From Rhineura floridana (Eukaryota; Chordata; Lepidosauria; Squamata; Rhineuridae): a DNA stretch of 64,000 bases. The stretch is from positions 14,589,263 to 14,653,262 of the forward strand of contig NC_084480.1 in assembly GCF_030035675.1 (NCBI RefSeq), in the 5' to 3' direction. The notes under the pieces are model-generated. The model was not told where the DNA came from, made no database searches, and saw only the letters and a list, made by a program, of their open reading frames with translations. A program made the translations under genes and the position numbers. This document shows, piece after piece, positions 63,930 to 64,000 of the stretch (positions are counted from its first letter, which is position 1; each line of letters starts with the position of its first letter).

Positions 63930-64000
63930 ATGGATTTGTTGTCGTTGTTATATGCCTTCAAGTCGATTACAACTTATGGCAACCCTATGAATCTTTTTGG
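63930..64000 (-). repeat. BovB/Sauria-type tail, cut by the window end
   Basis: TTGTTATATGCCTTCAAGTC, GATTACAACTTATGGCAACC and CTATGAATC is the reversed BovB-type 3' end. Whether a SINE or a LINE follows cannot be seen. Confidence 0.75.

Overview
This window is almost certainly nuclear DNA from a squamate reptile, most likely a lizard. The call rests on the repeats. There are several tRNA-headed SINEs whose 3' end matches the BovB LINE tail (Sauria-type SINEs), BovB LINE pieces, many copies of a second tRNA-derived SINE, L2 and CR1 LINEs of several subfamilies, a degraded L1, two kinds of 5S-rRNA-headed SINE, and many hAT-type DNA transposons with 8-bp target duplications. Nothing bacterial or organellar is present. 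I can assign no complete host protein-coding gene.

Layout. 0-4 kb: an expanded SINE, then a broken minus-strand L1 that carries a TA-flanked miniature transposon. 4-15 kb: L2 and CR1 3' ends, SINEs, and the first full 1.1-kb copy of a CAGAGCTTGG hAT family. 15-17 kb: a young-looking L2 with a long open frame from the reverse transcriptase to the C-terminus, then a BovB end. 17-21 kb: L2 and other non-LTR fragments, one ending in a zinc-finger-like motif. 21.1-21.6 kb: a small element with inverted termini that holds a hammerhead-ribozyme-like motif. 22-31 kb: SINEs, CR1, L2 and several LTR-like stretches I cannot fully classify. 30.9-31.9 kb: BovB pieces in both orientations. 32-38 kb: three related AT-rich hAT-type copies, one nested with CR1 inside a further hAT. 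39-44 kb: the second CAGAGCTTGG copy, a hAT-in-hAT nest with exact target duplications, and a hAT MITE inside CR1. 45-56 kb: MIR-like and L2 material, a nearly 1.7-kb L2, a 5S-headed SINE, the third CAGAGCTTGG copy, and a perfect 56-bp palindrome. 56.7-57.7 kb: a CpG island with promoter-like motifs, the only good sign of a host gene. 57.7-60.7 kb is mostly non-repetitive and could be the first intron. 60.7-64 kb returns to L2, SINEs and MITEs.

How the parts work together. L2, CR1, BovB and L1 encoded the reverse transcriptases. The tRNA- and 5S-headed SINEs borrow their tails (BovB tails for Sauria-type SINEs and one 5S SINE, a LINE/L2-like tail for the other). The hAT pieces are non-autonomous here; no transposase frame is visible. 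Insertions inside insertions give a relative order of activity, and the exact 8-bp duplications suggest hAT activity continued after the CR1 copies had landed.
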